A DNA stretch of 64,000 nt from Macromonas bipunctata (GCF_002837135.1 NZ_NWBQ01000053.1:1-64000), one strand, 5' to 3'. Positions 8,744 to 17,115 are shown, counted from the first letter of the stretch. The notes: generated by a model from the letters alone, not told the origin. Numbers and translations are program-made.

Positions 8744-9586
8744 TCACACTTTTTCGTAAACGGTTTTGCCGCGCAGCGTGAACAGGCTGCGGGCGTCGCT
8801 GAAGTTCTCGGCGTGGCCCACAAACAGCGTGCCTTGCGGCTTGATGAGCCGGTGGATGCGGGCCAGCACCTGGCGCTGGGTGGCGTTGTCGAAGTAGATC
8901 ATCACGTTGCGGCAGAACACCACGTCGAAGGTTTCCTTGAGCGCCCAGTTGTCCTCGATCAGGTTGAGCGTCATGAACTGCAGGTGCCGCTGCAGCTCGG
9001 GCTTGACGCGCGCCAGGCCGCTGTTGGCGCCGGTGCCTTTCATGAAGTACTTCTGCTTTTGCGCCTGGTCCACGTTCTTGAGCGCGTCGAGCTTGTAGAC
9101 GCCACGCGCGGCCGTCTCCAGCACCTTGGTGTCGATGTCGCTGGCCCAGATGCGGAACTTGCCGTTGACGCCCAGCGCGTCGGCCAGGGTCATGGCAATC
9201 GAGTACGGCTCCTCGCCGGTGGAGGACGCACTGCACCAGACCTTCCACTCGTGACCGGGCGGGCCGGCGCGCACCAGCCTGTCCAGCTCCACGAAGTGGT
9301 GGTTCTCGCGGAAGAACGAGGTCAGGTTGGTGGTCAGGGCGTTGACGAACTCCTGCCACTCCTCGGGCTGCGCCTTGCTCTCCAGCCAGTCCAGGTAGGC
9401 CTTGAAGCTGGTGTGGCCGGTCTCGCGCAGGCGGCGCGAGATGCGGCTGTACACCATGGCATGCTTGCCCTCGTGCAGGCTGATGCCCGCGTGCTGGTAG
9501 ATCAGCGCCTTGATGCGGGCAAAGTCGGCGTTGGACCAGACGAACTCGCGCCCCTCGGGAATGCTGTCGGCCTCGACCTGCATCAT
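8744..9586 (-). CDS. cheR: Chemotaxis protein methyltransferase CheR
   Basis: Methylates receptor glutamates using S-adenosylmethionine. The 280-residue protein has the all-helical N-terminal domain (residues 15-90, containing RISRRLRETG). The Rossmann domain follows, with WCSASSTGEEPYSIAMTLAD (SAM loop), IWASDIDTKVL and VVFCRNVMIYFD. No TPR or pentapeptide-binding extension is present. The stop is 5 bp before cheD and the start is 12 bp after cheA, so the genes form one transcript. Confidence 0.97.
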   Translation of the reverse strand: MMQVEADSIPEGREFVWSNADFARIKALIYQHAGISLHEGKHAMVYSRISRRLRETGHTSFKAYLDWLESKAQPEEWQEFVNALTTNLTSFFRENHHFVELDRLVRAGPPGHEWKVWCSASSTGEEPYSIAMTLADALGVNGKFRIWASDIDTKVLETAARGVYKLDALKNVDQAQKQKYFMKGTGANSGLARVKPELQRHLQFMTLNLIEDNWALKETFDVVFCRNVMIYFDNATQRQVLARIHRLIKPQGTLFVGHAENFSDARSLFTLRGKTVYEKV

Positions 9587-9598
9587 GCACGTGCCCCC

Positions 9599-11830
9599 TT
9601 ACTGCCGCATGCGGCGCACCAGCGCCGACGTGTCCAGGATCAGCGACACGCTGCCGTCGCCCAGGATGGTGGCGCCCGAGACGTTGGGCACCTTCTTGTA
9701 GTTGGACTCCAGGTTCTTGATCACCACCTGTTGCTGGCCCAGCAGTTCGTCCACCATCAGCGCCACGCGCGAGCCGTCGGACTCGATCACCACCATGATG
9801 CTGTTGGCGCTCTCGTCCACCGTGGCGCGCGGCACGTCGAACACGCGGTCGATCTCGAACACCGGCATGTACTCGTCGCGCACCTTGACCAGGCGGGCGT
9901 CCTGCGCCACGGTGTTGATCTCGGTCGTCTTGGCCTGGAACGATTCCACCACCGACGACAGCGGCAGGATGTAGACCTCGTCGGCCACGCGCACCGTCAT
10001 GCCGTCCATGATGGCCAGCGTCAGCGGCAGGCGCACCTTGACGCTCATGCCAAAGCCTTCGGAGGAGTCAATTTCCACCGTGCCGCCCAGCGAGGAGATG
10101 TTCTTCTTGACCACGTCCATGCCCACGCCCCGGCCTGAGACGTCGGTGACGACCTCGGCGGTGGAAAAGCCCGGCGCGAAGATGAGCTGCCACACGTCCT
10201 GGTCGGCCATGTCCTCGGAGGCGTCAATGCCCTTGGAGATGGCCTTCTCGATCAGCTTCTGGCGCGACAGGCCCTTGCCGTCGTCGCGCACCTCGATCAG
10301 GATCGAGCCGCCTTGGTGCGCCGCCGACAGCGTGATGGTGCCGGTTTCGGGCTTGCCTGCGGCTAGGCGCACATCGGGCATTTCCACGCCGTGGTCGCAG
10401 CTGTTGCGGATCAGGTGGGTCAGCGGGTCGGTGATCTTCTCGATCAGGCCCTTGTCGAGCTCGGTGGCCTCACCGTGCGTGACGAGCTCCACCTTCTTGC
10501 CCAGCTTGCCCGCCAGGTCGCGCAGCATGCGCGGGAAGCGGCTGAACACCACCGACATCGGGATCATGCGGATCGACATCACCGATTCCTGCAGGTCGCG
10601 CGTGTTGCGCTCCAGGTCGGCCAGGCCCGACAGCAGCTGCTGGTTGAGCGTGGCGTCCAGCGCGCGGCTGTTTTGCGCCAGCATGGCCTGGGTGATGACG
10701 AGCTCGCCCACCTGGTTGATGAGCTGGTCGATTTTGCTCACCGACACGCGCAGGGTGCTGGTCTCGAGCTGCGCGGCGCTGTTGCCAGGCTTGGCGCCGG
10801 CCTTGGCGGGGCTGCTGGCCTTGGCGCTGGCCGCAGGCGCGCTGGTGGACGCGCTGGCCGATTGGCCGGGTGCGCTGTGCGGGTTGCCCGGCGCGCCGGG
10901 GAACAGGCCGTAGCCCTGCACCAGGTCGGCGTTGGGCACCTGGGCGCCGCTGGCCGTGAGCACGGTGGAGGCGATGGGGCTGCCCGGCGCACCGGCAAAC
11001 AGGCCAAAGCCTTCTTCCATGCTGAACTCGGGCTCGTCGGCAGTGGCCGGCACTGCTGTGTCGGCGGATGGGGCGGTGGCGGGCGCGCTGGCGTCGTACA
11101 GCCCGATCTTGTCCTTGGAGACGTGGAACGAGAACAGGTCGAGCAAGTCGTCGTTGCTGCTGCTGGTCTGGATGTCGTAGATCTTGTAGCTGTTGTCCTG
11201 GCGCTCGGACAGGATGGTGCCCAGGCCCTCGATGTCGCGGAACAGGTCCTTGATCGGGTCGGCCTGTTCCTGGCGCTCCAGCGGCCCCAGCACGGCTTGC
11301 AGCGTGCGCAGCTGGCCCGGTGCGCTGGGCGCAGGCATGCCACCCCCAGCGGGGGCCGGGGCGGGCACGGGGACGGGCGCTGGGGTGGGGGCGGCCGGAG
11401 CTGGGGCGGGTGCCGGTGCCACGCTGCCGCCGGTGGCCAGGGTGCGGATGCGGCCCACCAGGCCCGAGGTCTCGGGCACTTCGCCGTCTATGCCCTGGTG
11501 GCGCGCCAGCAGCGCCTTGAGTGCGTCGGAGGCCTCCAGCAGCACGTCCACCATCGGCAGGGTGGGCACGAGCTCGTGGCGGCGCAGCTTGTCCAGCAGC
11601 GACTCCATCTGGTGCGTCAGCTCGGCCACGTCCTCGAAGCCGAAGGTGGCGGCACCGCCCTTGATGGAGTGGGCGCAACGGAAGATGGCGTTGAGCTCTT
11701 CGTCGTCCACCGTCTCCAGGTCGAGGTTGAGCAGTTGTTGCTCCATCGACTCCAGGTTTTCTCCCGCCTCTTCAAAGAAGATCTGGTAGAACTGGGTCAA
11801 GTCAAAGCCGTCGTTTTTATCGTCTGCCAT
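9599..11830 (-). CDS. cheA: Chemotaxis histidine kinase CheA
   Basis: Central kinase that passes phosphate to CheY and CheB in response to receptors. The 743-residue protein has an HPt domain with phospho-His H54 in CAHSIKGGAATFGFE. A long Ala/Pro/Ser-rich region follows (about 140-360), containing a short conserved segment (IKDLFRDIEGLGTI). The dimerisation, catalytic (LIRNSCDHG, VRDDGKGLS, GRGVGMDVV) and C-terminal CheW-like regulatory domains complete it. Two repeated motifs in the linker (EGFGLFAGAPGSP and QGYGLFPGAPGNP) are unusual and could be docking sites. No cheW or receptor gene is in the window. Confidence 0.97.
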   Translation of the reverse strand: MADDKNDGFDLTQFYQIFFEEAGENLESMEQQLLNLDLETVDDEELNAIFRCAHSIKGGAATFGFEDVAELTHQMESLLDKLRRHELVPTLPMVDVLLEASDALKALLARHQGIDGEVPETSGLVGRIRTLATGGSVAPAPAPAPAAPTPAPVPVPAPAPAGGGMPAPSAPGQLRTLQAVLGPLERQEQADPIKDLFRDIEGLGTILSERQDNSYKIYDIQTSSSNDDLLDLFSFHVSKDKIGLYDASAPATAPSADTAVPATADEPEFSMEEGFGLFAGAPGSPIASTVLTASGAQVPNADLVQGYGLFPGAPGNPHSAPGQSASASTSAPAASAKASSPAKAGAKPGNSAAQLETSTLRVSVSKIDQLINQVGELVITQAMLAQNSRALDATLNQQLLSGLADLERNTRDLQESVMSIRMIPMSVVFSRFPRMLRDLAGKLGKKVELVTHGEATELDKGLIEKITDPLTHLIRNSCDHGVEMPDVRLAAGKPETGTITLSAAHQGGSILIEVRDDGKGLSRQKLIEKAISKGIDASEDMADQDVWQLIFAPGFSTAEVVTDVSGRGVGMDVVKKNISSLGGTVEIDSSEGFGMSVKVRLPLTLAIMDGMTVRVADEVYILPLSSVVESFQAKTTEINTVAQDARLVKVRDEYMPVFEIDRVFDVPRATVDESANSIMVVIESDGSRVALMVDELLGQQQVVIKNLESNYKKVPNVSGATILGDGSVSLILDTSALVRRMRQ

Positions 11831-11909
11831 GGGCGGTGCTCTTCAAAAATGCCTAAGGGGGCGGCCGGGGCGCGCGCGGCTGCCGGGCCAAAGGGATGGG
11901 TTCAGCGTT

Positions 11910-12272
11910 TTATCGGATCACTTTGTGGATGACTTCAATCAAACGTGTGGGGTCGAACGGCTTGACCAGCCAGCCGGTGGCCCCGGCGCTGCGCCCGGCC
12001 TGCTTCATCTGGTCGCTCGATTCGGTGGTCAGGATCAGGATCGGGGTGTTCTTGAAGTTGGGGTGCTCGCGCAGCTTGCGCGTCAGCCCGATGCCGTCCA
12101 GGCGCGGCATGTTCTGGTCGGTCAGCACCAGGTCGAACTGCTGCTTCTGTGCTTTTTCAAAGGCGTCGATGCCGTCAACGGCCTCGACCACCTTGAAGCC
12201 GGCGCCCACCAGCGTGAACGACACCATTTTGCGCATGGAAGCCGAATCGTCTACGGCGAGAATCGAATGCAT
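11910..12272 (-). CDS. cheY: Chemotaxis response regulator CheY
   Basis: A single-domain receiver of 120 residues that, when phosphorylated, binds the flagellar switch (FliM). The acidic pair D8-D9, phospho-acceptor D52 (VLTDQNMP), the switch threonines in LILTTES and the lysine in WLVKPFDP are all present. It lies 79 bp upstream of cheA and 55 bp downstream of the CheZ-like gene. Confidence 0.95.
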   Translation of the reverse strand: MHSILAVDDSASMRKMVSFTLVGAGFKVVEAVDGIDAFEKAQKQQFDLVLTDQNMPRLDGIGLTRKLREHPNFKNTPILILTTESSDQMKQAGRSAGATGWLVKPFDPTRLIEVIHKVIR

Positions 12273-12327
12273 GTGAATACCTGTGTGTGTAACGGTTGAA
12301 AACGGTGGGGCAACGAGGGGTAGGGGC

Positions 12328-12828
12328 TCAGAACAGCTCGATGGAGCCGGCGTCCATTTCGCCTTGCGTGACCGGGTTGGGCCGCTGGGGCATGTGCGTC
12401 ACCACCGTGCCCACCTCATCTTCATCGGGTTCCATGGCCTGTTCGGCCAGGTTGTAGGCGCAGCCCTGCAGCACCTTGCCGGTGTGTACCAGCAGCTGCG
12501 AGGCCATGTCGTGAAACTGCAGCTCCGTGACCGCCTGGCCCAGCGCCTGCACCAGCGTGGTGTTGGCCTCGCTGGAGGGCAGGGCCTCGGCCACTTCCAT
12601 GGCGGTGTTGAAGCGGTCGAGCAGGTTGCTGGTGGCATGATCGAGCAGGCCCTCGAGCCGCTTGAGGTCGTTGATGGCCACCAGCAGCGAGTCCTGCAGG
12701 TCGGCCAGCACGGACACCCCCATCTCGACCGACGGCTCGCCGTGGTGGTCGGGCAATGGTTCCACGACGGTCACTTCCTCCCGGGGCCAGCGGCGGCGGT
12801 TGTTGTGCGGGTTAGCGTTGGGTTCCAT
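12328..12828 (-). CDS. CheZ-like chemotaxis protein (putative CheY phosphatase)
   Basis: A 166-residue, mostly helical, acidic protein, first in the che operon. Residues 104-113 read LQFHDMASQL, with D107 and Q111 in the D-x3-Q spacing of the CheZ catalytic helix. The tail ends in GSIELF, comparable to the CheY-binding C-terminal peptide of CheZ. Overall identity to E. coli CheZ is too low for me to assert the name, so the phosphatase role is inference from the motif plus its position beside cheY. The ATG at 12828 is used; a TTG two codons upstream is possible. The Shine-Dalgarno is weak. Confidence 0.6.
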   Translation of the reverse strand: MEPNANPHNNRRRWPREEVTVVEPLPDHHGEPSVEMGVSVLADLQDSLLVAINDLKRLEGLLDHATSNLLDRFNTAMEVAEALPSSEANTTLVQALGQAVTELQFHDMASQLLVHTGKVLQGCAYNLAEQAMEPDEDEVGTVVTHMPQRPNPVTQGEMDAGSIELF

Positions 12829-12883
12829 GGTCAAAAGGGTGTGGGCGTAAGCAAAAGCTGCAGGCGAAATATAACGCCCTCAG

Positions 12884-12910
12884 CGATCGGGCCAGGCTCC
12901 CTGGCCTTGA
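12884..12910 (-). promoter_or_regulatory. Candidate sigma-28 (FliA) promoter of the che operon
   Basis: On the minus strand TCAAG, 14 bases, then CCCGATCG, against the E. coli FliA pattern TAAAG-N14-GCCGATAA. It ends about 55 bp before the first gene of the operon. The spacer holds a perfect dyad, GGCCAGG-CTC-CCTGGCC (12890-12906), which could be an added control site. Confidence 0.5.
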
Positions 12911-12986
12911 CTTGGCTCAGAATAAAGGACATTTTTTGTGCATGTGGGCCCCACCGTGCGGGTTGGCACCACTTGGAGGACTGATT

Positions 12987-14084
12987 TTGGCGGTTTTAAG
13001 CATACTGCACCTGGAAGACAATGAGGCCGACCACGTGCTGGTGGCCCACGTGCTGCGCCGCAGCGACCTGGACGTGGAGCTGACCTGGGTCGATACGCTG
13101 GAGGAGTTCGAGCGCGTGCTGCGCGAGCAGCCCGTGGACGCGATTCTGGCCGATTATCACTTGGCCGGTTTTTCGGGCATGGACGCCTGGGCGCTGGTGC
13201 AGGCCAGCGGGCGCGAACTGCCGTTCGTGCTGGTCTCGGGCGCCATTGGCGAGGCCACCGTGGCCGACGCCATGGTGCGCGGCGTGAGCGACTACGTGGA
13301 CAAGAACCGCCTGACCCGCCTGCCCGCCGTGCTGCAGCGCACGCTGGAGTTCTGCGCCGCCAAGCGCGCGCAGGCCCAGGCCGCCGAGGCGCTGGCCGAA
13401 TCGCGCCGCCGCCTGGCCGACCTGACCGAGCACCTGCAGGCCAGCATCGAGCGCGAACGGGCCGACATTGCGCGCGAAATCCACGACGACATCGGCGGCT
13501 CGCTGGCGGCGGTTAAACTGGACTTGGCTTGGATTGCGCGGCGCGTGACCGACGACGACACCCGCAGCCACGTGCAGGCCGCGCTGGCCATGGCCGAGCA
13601 CGCCCTGGGCGCGAGCCAGCGCATCATGCGCAACCTGCGCCCGGCGGTGCTGGACCAGGGCCTGGTGGCGGCGGTGCAGTGGCTGGCGCAAACCTTTGCC
13701 GAGCGCACTGGGCTGGCGGTGCGGGTGCATGGCAGCCTGGGCGCGGGCACGGTGCTGCCGCCGGCGGTCGAAACCGTGGCCTACCGCACCGCGCAGGAGG
13801 CCATGACCAACATCCTCAAGCACGCGCAGGCGAGCGAGGTGCGTATCGACGTCAGTGACCTGGAGGGCGTGTTGACGCTGGAAATTGCCGACAATGGGCG
13901 CGGTGCCACGCCGCAGGATCTGGCCAAGCTGCAGTCCTTTGGCCTGTTGGGCCTGCGCGAGCGCGCGCAGACCGTGGGCGGCTGGCTCGATGTGGTGACC
14001 GCCCCTGGCCAGGGCATGACCCTGATCGTGTCGGTGCCGCTGGATGGAACCGTGGCCCACCAGGGCGACGACAGCGAGACCTGA
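12987..14084 (+). CDS. Hybrid REC-HisKA_3 sensor histidine kinase
   Basis: A soluble 365-residue protein with no membrane or PAS segment. An N-terminal receiver domain (phospho-Asp D56 in ILADYHLAG, conserved K106) is followed by a coiled linker, a HisKA_3 dimerisation helix with H166 in AREIHDDIGG, and an HATPase domain (EAMTNILKHA, IADNGRG). The input is therefore another phosphorelay rather than a ligand. I propose the TTG at 12987, which has GGAGGA 6 bases upstream; an ATG at 12942 lacks a good site. It is followed 30 bp later by the NarL-type regulator, the likely phosphate acceptor. It is divergent from the che operon. Confidence 0.85.
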   Translation: MAVLSILHLEDNEADHVLVAHVLRRSDLDVELTWVDTLEEFERVLREQPVDAILADYHLAGFSGMDAWALVQASGRELPFVLVSGAIGEATVADAMVRGVSDYVDKNRLTRLPAVLQRTLEFCAAKRAQAQAAEALAESRRRLADLTEHLQASIERERADIAREIHDDIGGSLAAVKLDLAWIARRVTDDDTRSHVQAALAMAEHALGASQRIMRNLRPAVLDQGLVAAVQWLAQTFAERTGLAVRVHGSLGAGTVLPPAVETVAYRTAQEAMTNILKHAQASEVRIDVSDLEGVLTLEIADNGRGATPQDLAKLQSFGLLGLRERAQTVGGWLDVVTAPGQGMTLIVSVPLDGTVAHQGDDSET

Positions 14085-14114
14085 GCAACAAGGACATCAA
14101 ATGGAGACATGTGC

Positions 14115-14744
14115 ATGATCAAGGTGGTGTTGTGCGACGACCACGCCGTGGTGCGGCGCGGCATACGGGATACCCTGATGGAGGCGACCGACATCCGCGT
14201 GGTGGCCGAGGCCGACGGCTACGCCAGCCTGCGCGAGGTGCTGCGCCAGGAGGCGCCCGATGTGCTGCTGCTGGATGTGGACTTGCCCGATCGCAGCGGG
14301 CTGGAAATCCTGGCGGTGCTGCAAAAGGAGGACACTGCGCCCAAGGTGGTGATGGTGTCGATGTACCCCGAGGACCAGTACGCGCTGCGCTGCCTCAAGG
14401 CCGGGGCGGTGGGCTACCTCAACAAGGGCGGCGACCCGTCGGCGCTGCTGACGGCGGTGCGCACCGCCGCCGAGGGACGCAAGTACATCACGCCCCAGAT
14501 TGCCGAGCTGCTGGCCAACCACCTCAACGCCCCGGCCGCCACCGAGCTGCACGCGGCGCTGTCGGAGCGCGAGCTGCAGACGCTCAAGCGCATCGCCTCG
14601 GGCAAGAAGCTGGCCCAGATTGCCGAGGAGCTGATGCTCAGCCCCAAGACCGTGAGCGTGTACCGCGCGCGCGTGCTGGAAAAGCTGGGCCTGACCAACA
14701 ACGCCGAACTCACGGTGTACGCGATCCGCAACCAGCTGGTCTGA
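14115..14744 (+). CDS. NarL/FixJ-family response regulator
   Basis: A 209-residue two-domain regulator. The receiver domain has D8-D9 and phospho-acceptor D54 (LLLDVDLPD). The C-terminal LuxR-type helix-turn-helix is about residues 148-195 (LSERELQTLKRIASG, SPKTVSVYRARVLEKLGL). The ATG at 14115 has GGAGA about 8 bases upstream; an ATG at 14109 is too close to it. It is presumably phosphorylated by the preceding hybrid kinase. Lying between che and fli genes, it may control motility or biofilm genes, but the target genes are unknown. Confidence 0.92.
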   Translation: MIKVVLCDDHAVVRRGIRDTLMEATDIRVVAEADGYASLREVLRQEAPDVLLLDVDLPDRSGLEILAVLQKEDTAPKVVMVSMYPEDQYALRCLKAGAVGYLNKGGDPSALLTAVRTAAEGRKYITPQIAELLANHLNAPAATELHAALSERELQTLKRIASGKKLAQIAEELMLSPKTVSVYRARVLEKLGLTNNAELTVYAIRNQLV

Positions 14745-14747
14745 CGC

Positions 14748-14772
14748 GCCGCCGGGCCAGGCGGCTTTTTTT
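14748..14772 (+). terminator. Rho-independent terminator after the NarL-type regulator
   Basis: GCCGCC and GGCGGC form a stem with a 6-base loop, followed by seven T residues, four bases after the stop codon. Confidence 0.9.
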
Positions 14773-14801
14773 GGGCCGCGGCCTGTGCGGATCCGGCAGC
14801 T

Positions 14802-15584
14802 TCAGCCGCCGCCGATGAACATGTCGGACACGATCTGCAGCAGCGCCATGACCGGGCGGTCCATGAGCGGCAGCGTGGCGGTGATGCCGATCAGCCCCAC
14901 CGACAGCATCATCGGAAAGCCGATGGAGAAGATGCTCATCTGCGGTGCAATGCGCGAGATGATGCCCATCACCAGGTTGAGGAACATCAGCATGCCGATC
15001 ATGGGCAGCGCAATCCACAGCCCGTAGCGGAACACCAGGGCGCCGAGCTCGTGCAGCCGCATGCTGCGGATGGCGTCCAGCGGGTAGGCGCCCAGCGGAA
15101 AGGCGTCAAAGCTGGCCGCCACGGCCTGGATCAGCAGCAGGTGGCCGTTGAGCACCACGAACAGCAGCATCGACATGTTGCCAAAGAAGCGCCCGATGGG
15201 GCTGGTCTGCGAGTTGGTGGTGGGGTCGAAGAAGCCGGCAAAGTTCAGGCCCATCTGCAGGCCCACCACTTCGCCCGCGACCTCGATGGCCGAGAACACG
15301 ATGCGCACCGCCAGCCCGATGGCCAGCCCCACCAGCACCTGCTGCAGCACCGCGCCCAGCGCCGCCGAGCTGTTGAGCGGCACCAGCGGCTGGTTGGCCA
15401 GCAGCGGCTGCAGGCACAGCGCCACCACAAAGGCCAGCCCGACCTTGGTGCGCACCGGCACCGCCTTGGCCGAGAACACCGGCGCGCTGGTGAACACCGC
15501 CAGCACGCGCAAAAATGGCCAGAAGATGGGCGAGACCCACGCCATGATCTGGGCTTCGCTGAAGGCGATGGGCGGCGCTTCCAT
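14802..15584 (-). CDS. fliR: Flagellar export gate protein FliR
   Basis: A 260-residue inner-membrane component of the flagellar type III export gate, assembled with FliP and FliQ. Several hydrophobic segments are visible, including MLLFVVLNGHLLLIQAVAA and LPMIGMLMFLNLVMGIISR. Residues around QMGLNFAGFFDPTTNSQT match the conserved cytoplasmic segment. It is the last gene of the fliL-R unit; no flhB is adjacent, so flhB must lie elsewhere. Confidence 0.96.
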   Translation of the reverse strand: MEAPPIAFSEAQIMAWVSPIFWPFLRVLAVFTSAPVFSAKAVPVRTKVGLAFVVALCLQPLLANQPLVPLNSSAALGAVLQQVLVGLAIGLAVRIVFSAIEVAGEVVGLQMGLNFAGFFDPTTNSQTSPIGRFFGNMSMLLFVVLNGHLLLIQAVAASFDAFPLGAYPLDAIRSMRLHELGALVFRYGLWIALPMIGMLMFLNLVMGIISRIAPQMSIFSIGFPMMLSVGLIGITATLPLMDRPVMALLQIVSDMFIGGG

Positions 15585-15596
15585 GCCGGTGCGGGC

Positions 15597-15866
15597 CTAC
15601 TGCGCGTACTGCGGTATGGCCTGCAGCGTGCGCTGGATGTACTCGACCAGCGTGATCAGCATCCACGGCCCGGCGGCGCCAAACACGGCAATGGCGGCCA
15701 GCAGCTTGGGCACAAAGGTCAGGGTGGCCTCGTTGAGCTGGGTCAGGGCCTGGAACAGGCTGATGAGCAGCCCGACCAGCAGCATGGCCCCCAGCACCGG
15801 GGCGGCCACCATCAGCAGCATCTGCAGGCCTTGCTGGCCTATGGTCAGGGCGTCTTGGGCGTTCAT
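15597..15866 (-). CDS. fliQ: Flagellar export gate protein FliQ
   Basis: An 89-residue protein with two transmembrane helices (about residues 18-38 and 50-72) and the family-typical LLISLFQALTQLNEATLTFVPK between and after them. The ATG at 15866 (MNAQDALTIG) is chosen over an in-frame upstream start that would add a non-family segment. It is 12 bp from fliR. Confidence 0.97.
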   Translation of the reverse strand: MNAQDALTIGQQGLQMLLMVAAPVLGAMLLVGLLISLFQALTQLNEATLTFVPKLLAAIAVFGAAGPWMLITLVEYIQRTLQAIPQYAQ

Positions 15867-15888
15867 GGCAAACCTCGTTCTTTGGGCG

Positions 15889-16680
15889 TTACAACACAAA
15901 ACTGGCCGCCAGCGAGCCGATCAGCAGGTTCCAGCCGTCGGCCAGCACAAACAGCATCAGCTTGATGGGCAGCGCCACCAGCACCGGCGAGAGCATCATC
16001 ATGCCCAGCGACATGAGCACGCTGGCCACCACCATGTCGATCACCAGGAACGGGATGAAGATCATGAAGCCGATCTGGAACGCGGTCTTGAGCTCGCTGA
16101 TGACGAAGGCGGGCACCAGCACGCGCAGCGGTGCGTTGTCGGCGCTGGTGCTGGCGGGCAGCCTGGCCAGGCGCACAAAGAGCTGGAAGTCGGACTGGCG
16201 CGTCTGCTTGGTCATGAACTGGCGCAGCGGCGCCTGGCCGCGCTCCACCGCCTGCTCGAAGGTGAGCTGGTTTTGCGTGAAGGGCTTGTAGGCTTCGTTG
16301 TAGACGCGGTCCAGCGTGGGGCCCATCACGAACAGCGTCAAAAACAGCGACAGGCCGACGATCACTTGCGTGGGCGGCGACGACTGCGTGCCCAGCGCCT
16401 GGCGCAGCAGCCCCAGCACGATGACGATGCGGGTAAAGCCCGTCATCATCAGCAGCATGGCGGGCAGGAACGACAGCGTGGTGAAGAACAGCAGCGTCTG
16501 GATGGGCACCGAGTAGCGGCTGCCGCCGCCCTGGCCAATCAGCAGCGGCAGTTCGTTGCCGATGGCGCCGCCCGTGGCGGCGGCCTGCGCCCAGGCCCAC
16601 TGCGGGCCGCACAGCGCCAGCACGGCCAGCAGCGCGCCGCCCAGCCAGCGCGGGAACAAGGAGGGGGGGCGCGTCGTCAT
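15889..16680 (-). CDS. fliP: Flagellar export gate protein FliP
   Basis: A 263-residue pore-forming gate subunit. It has a cleavable signal peptide ending near AWAQA, then LPLLIGQGG...YSVPIQTLLFFTTLSF. Other family blocks seen are MTGFTRIVIVLGLLRQALG, QLTFEQAVERGQAP and ISELKTAFQIGFMIFIPFLV. The start at 16680 overlaps the fliO stop in an ATGA arrangement. Longer in-frame extensions upstream are out-of-frame fliO sequence. Confidence 0.97.
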   Translation of the reverse strand: MTTRPPSLFPRWLGGALLAVLALCGPQWAWAQAAATGGAIGNELPLLIGQGGGSRYSVPIQTLLFFTTLSFLPAMLLMMTGFTRIVIVLGLLRQALGTQSSPPTQVIVGLSLFLTLFVMGPTLDRVYNEAYKPFTQNQLTFEQAVERGQAPLRQFMTKQTRQSDFQLFVRLARLPASTSADNAPLRVLVPAFVISELKTAFQIGFMIFIPFLVIDMVVASVLMSLGMMMLSPVLVALPIKLMLFVLADGWNLLIGSLAASFVL

Positions 16681-17102
16681 GGCAGGTTGCCCCGTCCGGT
16701 CACGTTCTTGAGCGCCTGCGCCACCGTCTGGTGCAGCGGCGTGGCGGGCTTGGGCAGGCGCCCGGGGGCGGGTGTGGGGGCGGTGTCGCTGCTGGCATCG
16801 GCCGCGCCGGATGGGCTGGCCGCTGCGGCGCTGGCGTGCAGGTGCTGGGTGTGCAGCGTGCGCACGTGCTGCGGCGTCACGCCCAGCGTGAGCTGCACCG
16901 TGCCGTGGCTGCCTTGCACTTCCACCACCACCACGCGCTGCTGCGGCCCCAGCGCCAGTTGCGACACCAGCCGCACCCCGGCGCCCTGGCCGCTGCCGGT
17001 GGGCTCCAGGCGCCGCTTGAGCCAGTGCGCGCCCCAGGCCAGCCCGGCGAGTAACAGCAGCAGCCCCAGTGCCGGGGCCAGTGACCATGCCGTATCGTTC
17101 AT
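16677..17102 (-). CDS. fliO: Flagellar biosynthetic protein FliO
   Basis: A 141-residue protein that assists assembly of the FliP ring. One transmembrane segment (residues 8-25, WSLAPALGLLLLLAGLAW) is followed by the conserved cytoplasmic strand VRLVSQLALGPQQRVVVVEV and an Ala/Pro-rich tail. It is 13 bp after fliN and overlaps fliP by 4 bp. Confidence 0.93.
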   Translation of the reverse strand: MNDTAWSLAPALGLLLLLAGLAWGAHWLKRRLEPTGSGQGAGVRLVSQLALGPQQRVVVVEVQGSHGTVQLTLGVTPQHVRTLHTQHLHASAAAASPSGAADASSDTAPTPAPGRLPKPATPLHQTVAQALKNVTGRGNLP

Positions 17103-17115
17103 GGCGTGTGGCGCA

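Noticed and set aside
8112-9590. 492-codon frame suggesting a CheR-CheD fusion
   Set aside because: Only the second part is CheD; the first is cheR read out of frame. Separate start and stop codons are present at 8738 and 8744.
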